Assembly (NCBI GenBank): GCA_013036095.1
Contig: JAAXCW010000005.1
Coordinates: 148,768-212,767 of the forward strand
From: Vulcanimicrobiota bacterium
GTDB taxonomy: Bacteria; Vulcanimicrobiota; Vulcanimicrobiia; Vulcanimicrobiales; Vulcanimicrobiaceae
Direction: 5' to 3'
Length of the DNA stretch: 64,000 bases
Shown: in pieces, positions 34,994 through 44,139 of the stretch
How the letters are laid out: every line of letters begins with the position of its first letter
Position numbering within the stretch: the first letter of the stretch is position 1
Translations under genes and position numbers: made by a program
The notes under the pieces: generated by a model
Databases searched by the model: none
What the model was told of the DNA's origin: nothing
The model's input: only the letters and a program-made list of their open reading frames with translations

Positions 34994-36250
34994 ATGTACA
35001 GCTCGCCGGGCGAGCATCGCGAAACGGTGCGCCACACCGGCCTGGTCTTCGGCGCGACCGCGTTCGTGAACGCCGCCAATTTCGGATTCCATTTCGGAGC
35101 GGTTCGGTTGCTGGGTCTGCAAACGTACAGCGCGCTCGCCGCGCTCCTCGCGTTCGTGCTGATCTGCAGCGTCCCCGCGAACGTTCTACAAGCTGTCGTT
35201 ACGGTGCTGGCCGGCGAATCGATCGGAAAAGATCCCACAAGTACGGGCGCGTTGAATCGATCGGTGATCAAGCTCGCACTGATCGCCGGCGGCTGCATCG
35301 CGCTGTTGGGCGGCGCCTTTGCGCCATTCTTGAAAAACTATTTGGATTTGAGCGAGCCGACGCCGGCGTTCTTTGCGATCTTCGTGATCGCGTTCGGTTT
35401 CGCCGCCGCCGCGCTGAGAGGGCTCTTGCAAGGCGAGCAGCGTTTCGGCGTGCTGGCAGCTTCGTTGATCTGCGAAGCGGGGGGCAATGTCATCTTTGGG
35501 CTCATGCTGATCGTACTTTGGGGCGGACTGCATAGCGCGATCTTCGGCAACGTCTGCGGCGTCGCCGGTGGATTCCTGTTCTGTTTGGGATGGGCGCGAA
35601 AGACCGCCGCAGCCGGCCACGCGCACGTAGACATGCGCAGAGTACTGGCAAAATCGATCGGGACAACGCTTGCGCTGGGCGGTTTGGCGGCGATGTCGTG
35701 GGCCGACGTCATCCTCGTGCGGCACTTTCTGCCGCCCGCAACGGCGGGAATCTACAGCGCGCTCTCGATCGTAGGGCGTGTCGTGATCTTCAGCATCGCT
35801 TTCATTCCTTTGGTGCTTATCCCGAAAGCCGCGAAACTGAGCAGCCAAAAACGCACCACCGCGCCGCTGCTTTTGATGATGCTCGCCGCCGGTTTGGGAG
35901 TCTGCCTGATCGAACTCACGCTGATCCGGTTTGCTCCCGCCCTGATTCTCGCTGCGATCGCGGGAAAAGCGGCCATCGCGGCGACACCATACATGCTCCG
36001 CTACGGTGTAGCGATGACCGCGCTTGCGCTAACCACCATCGTTGCGAACTACGGGATCGGCATGCATCGATTTGCCTTCGTCGTTCCTTTGATTGCCATC
36101 GAACTGCTGGAGATTGGCGCCATAACGGTATATCACGCCTCGATCGACAACGTGGTCGCTGTGATCATCGCCGGACACTGCGCCGCACTCGCCCTGACGG
36201 TTATGGCGCTCCTGCTGGTTGGAAGATCGCGGAAAAACGCTGATGGTTGA
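34994..36250 (+). CDS. Oligosaccharide flippase (Wzx/MOP superfamily)
   Basis: A 418-residue protein with 12 predicted membrane segments; HTGLVFGATAFVNAANFGFHFGAVRLLG is a typical MOP-family first helix pair and ALRGLLQGEQRFG the loop before helix 5. It should flip lipid-linked glycan across the inner membrane. It opens the 15-gene operon that ends at 54179 and overlaps the next gene by 8 bases. Together with Wzm/Wzt it gives the locus two export routes. Confidence 0.85.
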   Translation: MYSSPGEHRETVRHTGLVFGATAFVNAANFGFHFGAVRLLGLQTYSALAALLAFVLICSVPANVLQAVVTVLAGESIGKDPTSTGALNRSVIKLALIAGGCIALLGGAFAPFLKNYLDLSEPTPAFFAIFVIAFGFAAAALRGLLQGEQRFGVLAASLICEAGGNVIFGLMLIVLWGGLHSAIFGNVCGVAGGFLFCLGWARKTAAAGHAHVDMRRVLAKSIGTTLALGGLAAMSWADVILVRHFLPPATAGIYSALSIVGRVVIFSIAFIPLVLIPKAAKLSSQKRTTAPLLLMMLAAGLGVCLIELTLIRFAPALILAAIAGKAAIAATPYMLRYGVAMTALALTTIVANYGIGMHRFAFVVPLIAIELLEIGAITVYHASIDNVVAVIIAGHCAALALTVMALLLVGRSRKNADG

Positions 36251-37346
36251 ACTCATCGTGCCGAGTCTCGGAGAAGAGGAGATCGCCGCCGCGCTTGACG
36301 TGCTGCGTTCGAGGCAGCTCGCGCAAGGCGCGATCGTTGCATCATTCGAGAGCGAATTTGCGAAACTATTGGGCGTGCGCCACGTAGTGGCGGTGAATTC
36401 GGGAACGGCAGCCGTGCACTGCGCGTTAAAAGCCACCGGCGTAGGTGAGGGCGACGAAGTCTTGACGACGCCGTTCACCTTTGCCGCGACCGCGTCGGCG
36501 ATAGTGATGCAGCGCGGGAACGTGCGGTTTGTCGATATCGATCCCCGGACTTACAACGTCGATATCGAACGTTACGCGGCCGCGGCAACGCCGGCCACTA
36601 AGGCCATCATCGCCGTCGATTTATTTGGACTGCCGTGCGATTGGGCCGGCGCGGATGCGTTGCGCGCGCGCGGCATCGCGGTGGTCGAGGATGCATGCCA
36701 AGCGATTGGCGCCGTGCGCGGCGGCAAGCCGGTGGGCACGCAGTGCGATGCGGCGGCCTTCTCGTTCTACGCGACGAAAAACATCGTGATGGGCGAAGGC
36801 GGCGCGCTGGCGACCAATGACGACGCGGTCGCGGCGTCAGGGCGGCTTTTTCGTCAACACGGACAGGTTGGCGATGATTTTACGGAGCTTGGTTACAACT
36901 ATCGGCTCACGGAGGTCCTGGCGGCCATCGGGCGCGCGCAACTGCACCGCCTGAAGGCGATCACGCAAGCTCGCCGCGCGAACGCGGCATTCTACGACGA
37001 ACAGCTCGCCGGCGTTCCCGGCGTCACGTTGCCGTACGCTCCCGAGGGCGTCATCCACGCCTACCACCATTACGCGGTCTTGATCGACAAAGCTACGACG
37101 CCGAACCGGCGCGACCGCGACGATGTCCGATCCGCGCTCTCCGAGCGAGGCGTCGGCAGCGGCGTCTATTATAGGAAGCCGTTGCATCTGCAGCCGCTCT
37201 TCGGTGGACCGCAGCGGACCGGCGAATTCCCGGTCGCCGAACGGGTTGCGGCGCAAGTTCTTTCCCTGCCGGTCCATCCGCAACTCTCGCAAGCCGATCG
37301 CGAGCGCGTCGTTTCAGCTTTTAAATCGGCGGTCGGCGCAGTATGA
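36243..37346 (+). CDS. DegT-family aminotransferase, WbpE-like
   Basis: A 367-residue PLP enzyme with VAVNSGTAAVHCALKA, DVLTTPFTFAATASAI-type region, VEDACQAIGAVRGGKPVG (PLP Asp), and FSFYATKNIVMGEGGALAT with the PLP Lys. The following genes encode a WbpB-like dehydrogenase and a WbpD-like acetyltransferase, so I infer that it aminates C3 of a UDP-3-keto uronic sugar as WbpE does. ATG at 36243 is chosen since it gives the family N-terminus and overlaps the flippase stop. Confidence 0.88.
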   Translation: MVELIVPSLGEEEIAAALDVLRSRQLAQGAIVASFESEFAKLLGVRHVVAVNSGTAAVHCALKATGVGEGDEVLTTPFTFAATASAIVMQRGNVRFVDIDPRTYNVDIERYAAAATPATKAIIAVDLFGLPCDWAGADALRARGIAVVEDACQAIGAVRGGKPVGTQCDAAAFSFYATKNIVMGEGGALATNDDAVAASGRLFRQHGQVGDDFTELGYNYRLTEVLAAIGRAQLHRLKAITQARRANAAFYDEQLAGVPGVTLPYAPEGVIHAYHHYAVLIDKATTPNRRDRDDVRSALSERGVGSGVYYRKPLHLQPLFGGPQRTGEFPVAERVAAQVLSLPVHPQLSQADRERVVSAFKSAVGAV

Positions 37347-38335
37347 GCGCCAAACTCGCGATCGCGGTCGTCGGCTTCGGCGCCATCGGACGGCAGCACG
37401 CGCGCAACCTGGCGAACATCGAAGGCGTTGATTTCGCCGGCGTCGTCGACCCGCTGTCCGATGCGCGTGCGAGCGCCGAATCGCACGGCTATCCCTCCTT
37501 TTCATCGGTTGAGGATCTCCTGAAGAATCCTTTGGACGCCGCCGTCGTGAGCGTACCGACGGCGCTGCACTATCCGATTTCGCTTCAACTGATCCATGCC
37601 GGGATTGGAGTGCTTGTCGAAAAGCCACTTGCCCAGACGATCGAACAGGGAACCGAGATGATCGAACGCAGCCGCGCTGGGGGCATCCCGCTCATGGTGG
37701 GTTACGTCGAGCGATTCAATCCGGCCATCATCGCCGCGCAGGGTTTGATCAGGGACGGCTTGGTCGGCAAGCCGCTGCAGGTTACCACGCGACGCGTCGG
37801 AACCTGGCCGGCGCGGGTGCGCGATGCGAACGTCATCGTCGATATCGGCGTGCATGACATCGATCTGATCTCGTTCCTCCTGCAAACCAATCTCACGCTG
37901 CTCGACGCGCAAGGCGGTATGGCGATATCGACCGACCGGATCGATTACGCAAGCTTAATGATGGATGCCGGCGGAGTTGCCGCAACCGCCTTGATCAACT
38001 GGGTTACGCCGGTCAAGATTAGAGACATGACGATTACCGGCTTGGCCGGCTTTCTGCAGATCGACTATCTGCGGCAGCAAACACATTTTGCGCCCGGCCG
38101 GGACTTCGTGATAACCGAAAGTTACGAAGATTTCATCGCGCAATACGAGGAGGGCGTGCTGCTCGAATGTCCCGTCGTTCGCCGGGAACCGCTGCGTCTC
38201 GAGCTCGAGAAATTCGTCGACGTGCTGCATGGCGCCGAGTGCCCCGATCCCAAGATCGCGCTCGAGTCGCTGCGGATCGCGCTGGAAGCGACCGGCATGA
38301 TCGAAAGAAAGCTGCGCTTGGGCGCTCCCACATGA
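37343..38335 (+). CDS. Gfo/Idh/MocA oxidoreductase, WbpB/WlbA-like
   Basis: A 330-residue NAD-dependent sugar dehydrogenase: Rossmann IAVVGFGAIGRQHARNL, VLVEKPLAQT (EKP motif with the key Lys), GYVERFNPA and DIGVHDIDLISFLL. In the WbpB/WlbA group this enzyme oxidises C3 of UDP-GlcNAcA. It overlaps the WbpE-like and WbpD-like genes by 4 bases each, so the three steps are made together. Confidence 0.87.
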   Translation: MSAKLAIAVVGFGAIGRQHARNLANIEGVDFAGVVDPLSDARASAESHGYPSFSSVEDLLKNPLDAAVVSVPTALHYPISLQLIHAGIGVLVEKPLAQTIEQGTEMIERSRAGGIPLMVGYVERFNPAIIAAQGLIRDGLVGKPLQVTTRRVGTWPARVRDANVIVDIGVHDIDLISFLLQTNLTLLDAQGGMAISTDRIDYASLMMDAGGVAATALINWVTPVKIRDMTITGLAGFLQIDYLRQQTHFAPGRDFVITESYEDFIAQYEEGVLLECPVVRREPLRLELEKFVDVLHGAECPDPKIALESLRIALEATGMIERKLRLGAPT

Positions 38336-38904
38336 TCTACGTGCACGAAAGCGCGTTGATCGAGGAGAACGTCACCATCGGCGACGGGGCACGCATCTGG
38401 CACGATGCCCATGTTCGCAAAGGTGCGAGCATCGGCGAACGCTGCATTCTCGGCAAAGGCGTCTTCGTCGACGCGGGCGTGCCGATTGGCGATGACTGCA
38501 AACTGCAGAATTATGCCTGCATTTATCGCGGCGCAACTCTCGGCCGCGGAGTCTTCGTCGGTCCGCTCGTCGTCTTCACAAACGACATCCGGCCGCGTGC
38601 CACCGATCCCCAATTCAAGCTGCGCGGCGAGAACGATTGGCAAACCGGATCAATTTTCGTCGCGGACGGTGCTTCGATCGGCGCCCACTCCACGATCCTT
38701 CCCGGTGTAACGATCGGCCGCTGGGCGATGATCGGGGCGGGTTCGGTCGTGCGGCATGACGTTCCCGACTACGCCTTGGCCGTAGGATTGCCGGCACGGC
38801 TGATCGGCTGGGTCTGTGCGTGCGGCGATCGGGTGACGTCACAGGATTGCCGGCAGTGTGGCGAGGTCCCAGGGGACCATCCGCTGCGCAACAATGAAAG
38901 CTGA
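38332..38904 (+). CDS. Left-handed beta-helix N-acetyltransferase, WbpD/WlbB-like
   Basis: A 190-residue hexapeptide-repeat enzyme: ALIEENVTIGDGARIW, ASIGERCILGKGVFVDAGVPIGD, ASIGAHSTILPGVTIGRWAMIGAGSVV. FTNDIRPRA and the trailing cysteine cluster (CACGDRVTSQDCRQC, near residues 164-178) are typical of WbpD/WlbB, which N-acetylates the 3-amino group of UDP-GlcNAc(3N)A. Four cysteines could bind zinc. ATG at 38332 overlaps the previous stop (ATGA). Confidence 0.87.
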   Translation: MIYVHESALIEENVTIGDGARIWHDAHVRKGASIGERCILGKGVFVDAGVPIGDDCKLQNYACIYRGATLGRGVFVGPLVVFTNDIRPRATDPQFKLRGENDWQTGSIFVADGASIGAHSTILPGVTIGRWAMIGAGSVVRHDVPDYALAVGLPARLIGWVCACGDRVTSQDCRQCGEVPGDHPLRNNES

Positions 38905-39626
38905 TGGCAAAGCTGAGCGTCGTCGTGCCAGCTTACAACGAAGCCGAAGGCATCGAGCAGCTCCGGAGCAAGCTGCTTCCCGTGCTGGACCGGATCGCGG
39001 CGCGCCATGCGGTCGAGCTCGTGCTGATCGATGACGGCAGCACGGACGCAACCTTCGATCGGCTGAATCAAGCCTTCGGCGATCGCCCGGCCACGCGGAT
39101 CATTCGCCATCCGGAGAACCGCAATCTCGGCGGCGCGATCCGGACAGGCGCGCGCGAATCGAGCGGCGAGTGGATCGCAAACCTGGACAGCGACTGCACC
39201 TATGATCCGGCGATTCTCGAGCCGCTGCTGACGTCTATGGAGAATGGAGCCGATCTCGTTACCGCCTCGCCCTATCATCCGAACGGGCGCGTCGTAGGAG
39301 TGCCGGCATACCGTCTGTTTCTCAGCCGCTCCGCGGGTCGTCTCTACGGCCTCATCCTAGGTGCGAACATCCACACCTATACGGCGATGGTGCGCGTCTA
39401 TCGCCGCGACGTGTACGAGCACATTGCTTCGCGCGAGTCCGGCTTCACCGCAGTCGCCGATATGATGCTCCGCGCGATCAAGCAGCATCGGCGCGTCGCT
39501 GAAGTGCCGGCGGAGCTTTCCGTCCGCCGCTTTGGAGAGTCGAAGCTGCGCATCGCAGCAGTCATCGGCAGCCATCTACGCTTGATGACGCGATTGATAC
39601 TGCGTCCGCGGTCCTTTAGCGCATGA
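38904..39626 (+). CDS. DPM1-like family 2 glycosyltransferase
   Basis: A 240-residue GT2 with LSVVVPAYNEAEGIEQL, LVLIDDGSTDAT, GGAIRTGARESSGEWIANLDSDCTYDP and HTYTAMVRVYRRDV. This compact form without membrane segments resembles dolichol/polyprenyl-phosphate glycosyltransferases. It may load a sugar onto polyprenyl phosphate for use by a periplasmic GT-C enzyme; the giant membrane protein two genes on is a candidate user. It starts on the last base of the previous stop (TGATG). Confidence 0.85.
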   Translation: MAKLSVVVPAYNEAEGIEQLRSKLLPVLDRIAARHAVELVLIDDGSTDATFDRLNQAFGDRPATRIIRHPENRNLGGAIRTGARESSGEWIANLDSDCTYDPAILEPLLTSMENGADLVTASPYHPNGRVVGVPAYRLFLSRSAGRLYGLILGANIHTYTAMVRVYRRDVYEHIASRESGFTAVADMMLRAIKQHRRVAEVPAELSVRRFGESKLRIAAVIGSHLRLMTRLILRPRSFSA

Positions 39627-40711
39627 AGCAAACGATCGTGACGGTTTTAGGAACTCGCCCCGAGATCATCAAGTTTTCACCCGTTCTGCCGCTCTTCGAT
39701 GCGCGCTTCGAACACGTGCTCGTGCACACGGGTCAGCACTATGACGAGAATATGGACCGGATTTTTTTTCGCGAGCTGAAACTGCGGCAGCCTGCCTACT
39801 TTATAAACGTCGGGTCGGCCGGTATCGGCCCCGTCGTCCAAATCGGCCGCATGCTCGAACGCCTGGAACCGATCATTTCTAAAGTCCGGCCGGATTGGGT
39901 GGCCGTGCTGGGCGATACGAACTCGACTCTTGCGGGCGCGCTGGTCGCTGCAAAGTTGAACGTGCCGGTCGTCCACTTTGAGTCCGGCTGCCGTTCCTTC
40001 AATCGCACTGCACCCGAAGAACAGAATCGCATCCTGGTCGATCATCTCTCCGACTTGCTGCTCGCACCGGACCGGCAAGCCGCGGCTCATCTCAGAGACG
40101 AAGGCATCGATCGCAAACGCGTGCATTTAATAGGAAACACGGGCTTGGACGCGACCCGCCGGACCATGCGCATGGTGACGCAGCGCCGCCTGGACGCCTT
40201 CGGCGTTCGGCCCGAATCTTTCGTGCTGACAACGCTTCATAGAGCCGAGAGCGCTGACGACGCGGCTCGTCTCTCGCGGATTGTTGCGGCCATCAACGAA
40301 GTCTCGGAAGACGTGCCCGTGCTTTTTCCCATCCACCCGCGGACTGCGGCCATGCTGAAAAAGCACAGGATACGGTTGGCTCCGGGTGTTCGTAACCTCG
40401 AACCAATGGGCAATCTTGATTTTCTGGCGCTGTTGAAAAATTCGCTCTTCGTTATGAGCGACTCCGGCGGCATCCAGGAAGAAGCCGCCGTCGTGAACCG
40501 GCCCTGCCTCGTGCTGCGCGATGAGACCGAGTGGACCCGCCTCGTTGACGCGGGCAAGAATTTCTTGGTGGGAACGAACACCCGCGGAATCACGAAGGTT
40601 GCGCAAGCCTTGCTGCGGTCGCCGTCGCTGCGGCGCAAAATCCGGCGCAAAAAAGCCCCGCTGCAATTCGGCGCGACGCAAAAAGCCATCCGCCTGCTGC
40701 TCAAAAAATGA
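39623..40711 (+). CDS. UDP-N-acetyl sugar 2-epimerase (WecB/WbpI family)
   Basis: A 362-residue enzyme with TVLGTRPEIIKFSPVLPLF, VHTGQHYDENM, VLGDTNSTLAGALVAAKLNVPVVHFESGCRSFN, PEEQNRILVDHLSDLLLAP and SDSGGIQEEAAVVNRPCLVLRDETEW, the full signature of non-hydrolysing 2-epimerases. In this operon the likely substrate is UDP-GlcNAc(3NAc)A (WbpI reaction), giving the ManNAc3NAcA donor; plain UDP-GlcNAc is the alternative. Confidence 0.9.
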   Translation: MKQTIVTVLGTRPEIIKFSPVLPLFDARFEHVLVHTGQHYDENMDRIFFRELKLRQPAYFINVGSAGIGPVVQIGRMLERLEPIISKVRPDWVAVLGDTNSTLAGALVAAKLNVPVVHFESGCRSFNRTAPEEQNRILVDHLSDLLLAPDRQAAAHLRDEGIDRKRVHLIGNTGLDATRRTMRMVTQRRLDAFGVRPESFVLTTLHRAESADDAARLSRIVAAINEVSEDVPVLFPIHPRTAAMLKKHRIRLAPGVRNLEPMGNLDFLALLKNSLFVMSDSGGIQEEAAVVNRPCLVLRDETEWTRLVDAGKNFLVGTNTRGITKVAQALLRSPSLRRKIRRKKAPLQFGATQKAIRLLLKK

Positions 40712-43700
40712 TCGCTTTGCTTTTCGCCATCGCCATCGTGCTGTTTCTGGGACTCGTGGGTCTCGGAGTGACGACGCTTTTCGGCCGGCGGCTCTCCTTG
40801 GGGATCCTGCTGCTTTCTCCGACGATCGGCATGGGCGTCGTCTTACCGATCGAGCTCACGTTCAACCGTGCAGGGCTGCCCGTTGAAGCGTTCGGCCAAT
40901 GGCTGGTGCTCGGTTTCGCGGTACTTTCAGGCATCATTCTTGCGATCCGGCGTCCCAGCGCTCCCTGGAGCAAGCTGCTCCCACTGATTCCCGCCTTTGC
41001 AGCGGGGACGTTGTTGGCGGGAGCGCCATTCTTGCTCTACGGTTTTCATTGGGCCGGCAACAGCAACGGCGACATGGCCGTCTACGTATCGACGGCCGAC
41101 AATTTCTTGCATCACGGTTTTTTCGACGTTGCGCCGCTTCACGAACTGATTCGCGGCACCGACGTACCCCGGAACTTGTGGTTCTGGGAAGTGGCGCCGC
41201 CCAACCGCTTTGGAACCGAGGTGCTGCTGGCGCTCGCCGCAGCTGCCGCGCATCTGCACGCCTACGAAGTCTATATGCCGCTCTCAGTTGCCGGATTCCT
41301 GATGCTGATCATGGGAACCGGCGCACTCTGCGCCAACCCGCAGATGGAGCGGCGCATGGTCATTGCGACGATCCTGATCGCGGTTGCGTCACCGCTCATG
41401 CTTTTCTCGGTCTACCAGCAAGTATTGCCGCAGCTGCTGGGCCAAGTCTCTGTCGTAGCCATCGTTGCCGCCGTACAGATCGCCGGCGGTTCCGGGCTCA
41501 TGCAGCGTCCGGTTGCGCTGGGCTGCTGCGTGACGGCTCTTTCGCTCATCTATCCCGAGATATCGCCATTGGTCCTGGGAACGGCGGCGATCACTGCTCC
41601 CGTTGCGTTCTGGCACCATCGCACGGAGATAGCCGCTTATGTAAAACGCATTGCACCTGTCGCCGGGATTGCCGTCGCCACGGTGCTGCTGCTCCAAAAC
41701 ATTCAATTCTTCACGTTTGCGGCAACGGTGAGGGTCTTGCAGACCATCGTCAGCCACTCGGTGTCGTCGGGACCCGGCGCCATCACGTATTACGTCATTC
41801 CGTCCGGCGCTGCCAATCTCTGGGGACTCGTGCCGTTGGAGAACTACCCCGAGCCTTGGCTGTCGTTCGCGATCGCTGCCGGCTTCGTCGGCTTTTTCGC
41901 GATTGGCGTCGTCGCAGTACGCTCGCTTCTTCGAAGCGCAAAGTTTTCGGATGGCGCGATCGTTGGAATACAGATCGTTTTGCTCACGCTCGTGATCGAC
42001 CGGGCGGGCTATACCGCATTCAAGACCGGATTTTGGCTGCAGCCGTTCTTGGCGACCGCGGTGGCGCTCGCTATTCTGTGGGGCGCCGACCGCTTGGCCC
42101 GAATTCTGCGAACGCCGCCGGTTTTCGTCACGGCCGGCCTGGTGGCGCTGTGCCTGGCGGCGACGTCCTTTTCAACCTACACCTATTTGGTTGCGACCTC
42201 GGACCTCCTCAGGCACACGCGAGCCGAATTCACCGAGATCAACGGAGCTTCGAGCGGAGACCTTTACGGAGCGCTCGATGCCATGGCGCTCCGTTATGCA
42301 AACCAGATCGATCGCCCGATTCGCATGGACGCGATAGACTACCAGCTCGATCTGCTGGCCGGCCTTGCCCTGCGCGGCCATCCGCTCGAATACCAGAATG
42401 CCGATCCGTTCCTACAGTTTTTCTTCGGGAATACCGGTGGAATCGTCAAGCAGATCGTCGGCTGGCCGGCCGGCTTGCGCGACGCTGTGAGGAGAACGGC
42501 AGCGCGGCGAACGCGCGTCTTTGAGCGCAAAATGCTGACGTTGCCCAGCGCGATGAACCACATCGAGTTCACCCTGGCCGACGACCCGACCGCGATTCCG
42601 ACGCGCAACATTGCTCCCGACTCCGACGCCTTTTACGCCGGTTGGAGTGAGTGGAATCCCATTCACAGGGGGACCGTCAGCGACCAGCACGTCGATGGGG
42701 TTGGACCGCGCGGTCATAGCGGTTGGCAGGCCACGGGTGACGGCCTTCCCCTCGATGCCGGCGTCATCAGTGCGCCGCTCAGCGTCAGGTCCGGAGAGAC
42801 CGTCACCGCGTCAGTATGGATCGATCCCAGCGGTATCTCAAGCAGTTTCAACAGCCGCATCTACATCAATAATGCCGACAGCTTGCGAACCGAAAACCTC
42901 ATCAGCGGCCTCTATCACGGAAGAAAACCCGGCCGCGTTTCGATAAGCCTCACGATCCCGCCGGGCGTTGCCTCAATTTACATGCTTTTCTCGACGGACG
43001 GCGCGGTTCTCGGCAACGGGCAAACGTTCACGTGGTCGATGCCGATGCTCGAAGTGAGCCCGCGCATGACCGCGTACGTTCCCAGCTCGCCCTTCACACG
43101 TTTCTATCTCTATACGAAAAATGAAAAAATCTTCGTGCCGCCGCCGCAGCCGTTCGATCGCCGCGATGGACTCTTCTTGGAGCTCGGACCGCAGCTCTCA
43201 CTGCTCAATCGATCGCAGGCGAACGTGCCGTTTCTGGTGCGGCTCGTTCCCTGGAATACGATGCACAATTGGCTGTCGCTCGTGGATTCAGATTTTGGAG
43301 AGCCGGCCACGCTTGGAGAACACGTCACGCCGGCGATGGGAGATATCGAACCGGATCCGTACAATCAGCCGAACTTCATGGCAACGGTCGGCCGATCGAT
43401 GCTTTTGGAGGTCATCAATGCCCCCCCGACCGTGCGGCTGCAGCTCGCGTTAACGTCAACGTTTAATCCGCGGCCGTATGTGCAGGTTCCGCCGATCGTG
43501 ATCGTGGGGACGTCGCGACTGAAGATTCCCAGCGTCGGAGCCGGCTCGGCCAGGATCATCACGCCACCCATTCGTCCCTTCACCGCTTTCGGACGGCGAT
43601 ATCTGATTCTGTATTTCGGCGACAGACTCGTAAAGTTCACGACACAGCGTGCCGGGCTTATGAATCTTTATGGACGCGACATCGACCTCGATCCTCGCCG

Positions 43701-44139
43701 GTTCGCACTCTTCGGACGCGACATCAGCATCGCCGGCCCGCCTCGGCGCGCACCGGTGCTGGTCGGCAGCTTCCCGGCCGATCTCATGAATCCGGACCTG
43801 ATCTACTCCGGAATCTTCGAAGACGGTTGGGTCGGGCGCAAATTTTCCGTGCGCTTGCATTCGAATGACAAGGCCGATGGGCTCCGGCTGCGCCTGACGG
43901 TTCCGCCGGAAAGCGTGAAACAGCTCGTTATCGTGAAGATCGACGGGCGGCTCTCCGCCCGCATCACCGCAAAACCCAGCACGTTCGTCGACGTGAATCT
44001 TCCGGGCGCACCGCCCGGTGATCACCTTGTCAGCGTCCAGGCCGTGGCCGCGGGCCGTCATGTTTTGCGCCACGATGCGCGCCCGGTTTGGGCACGCCTG
44101 CGGGAGATCGGTTTCGACCCCGGCGGTGACGCACTGTGA
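40708..44139 (+). CDS. Giant polytopic membrane protein with C-terminal beta-rich region (GT-C-like)
   Basis: A 1143-residue protein. Residues 1 to about 510 contain 12 or more membrane segments, with a first loop AGNSNGDMAVYVSTADNF that carries an early Asp as in GT-C glycosyltransferases. The rest is soluble and beta-rich, with a jelly-roll-like segment (HSGWQATGDGLPLDAGVISA near residue 670, SLTIPPGVASIYMLF) and further strands to the end. I infer a periplasmic glycosyltransferase or glycan-handling protein using the polyprenyl-linked sugar. No known family is assigned. Confidence 0.7.
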   Translation: MIALLFAIAIVLFLGLVGLGVTTLFGRRLSLGILLLSPTIGMGVVLPIELTFNRAGLPVEAFGQWLVLGFAVLSGIILAIRRPSAPWSKLLPLIPAFAAGTLLAGAPFLLYGFHWAGNSNGDMAVYVSTADNFLHHGFFDVAPLHELIRGTDVPRNLWFWEVAPPNRFGTEVLLALAAAAAHLHAYEVYMPLSVAGFLMLIMGTGALCANPQMERRMVIATILIAVASPLMLFSVYQQVLPQLLGQVSVVAIVAAVQIAGGSGLMQRPVALGCCVTALSLIYPEISPLVLGTAAITAPVAFWHHRTEIAAYVKRIAPVAGIAVATVLLLQNIQFFTFAATVRVLQTIVSHSVSSGPGAITYYVIPSGAANLWGLVPLENYPEPWLSFAIAAGFVGFFAIGVVAVRSLLRSAKFSDGAIVGIQIVLLTLVIDRAGYTAFKTGFWLQPFLATAVALAILWGADRLARILRTPPVFVTAGLVALCLAATSFSTYTYLVATSDLLRHTRAEFTEINGASSGDLYGALDAMALRYANQIDRPIRMDAIDYQLDLLAGLALRGHPLEYQNADPFLQFFFGNTGGIVKQIVGWPAGLRDAVRRTAARRTRVFERKMLTLPSAMNHIEFTLADDPTAIPTRNIAPDSDAFYAGWSEWNPIHRGTVSDQHVDGVGPRGHSGWQATGDGLPLDAGVISAPLSVRSGETVTASVWIDPSGISSSFNSRIYINNADSLRTENLISGLYHGRKPGRVSISLTIPPGVASIYMLFSTDGAVLGNGQTFTWSMPMLEVSPRMTAYVPSSPFTRFYLYTKNEKIFVPPPQPFDRRDGLFLELGPQLSLLNRSQANVPFLVRLVPWNTMHNWLSLVDSDFGEPATLGEHVTPAMGDIEPDPYNQPNFMATVGRSMLLEVINAPPTVRLQLALTSTFNPRPYVQVPPIVIVGTSRLKIPSVGAGSARIITPPIRPFTAFGRRYLILYFGDRLVKFTTQRAGLMNLYGRDIDLDPRRFALFGRDISIAGPPRRAPVLVGSFPADLMNPDLIYSGIFEDGWVGRKFSVRLHSNDKADGLRLRLTVPPESVKQLVIVKIDGRLSARITAKPSTFVDVNLPGAPPGDHLVSVQAVAAGRHVLRHDARPVWARLREIGFDPGGDAL

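Noticed and set aside
34918..35298. An N-terminal extension of the DegT gene at 33856
   Set aside because: It reads antisense through the flippase gene and has no similarity to the DegT N-terminus.
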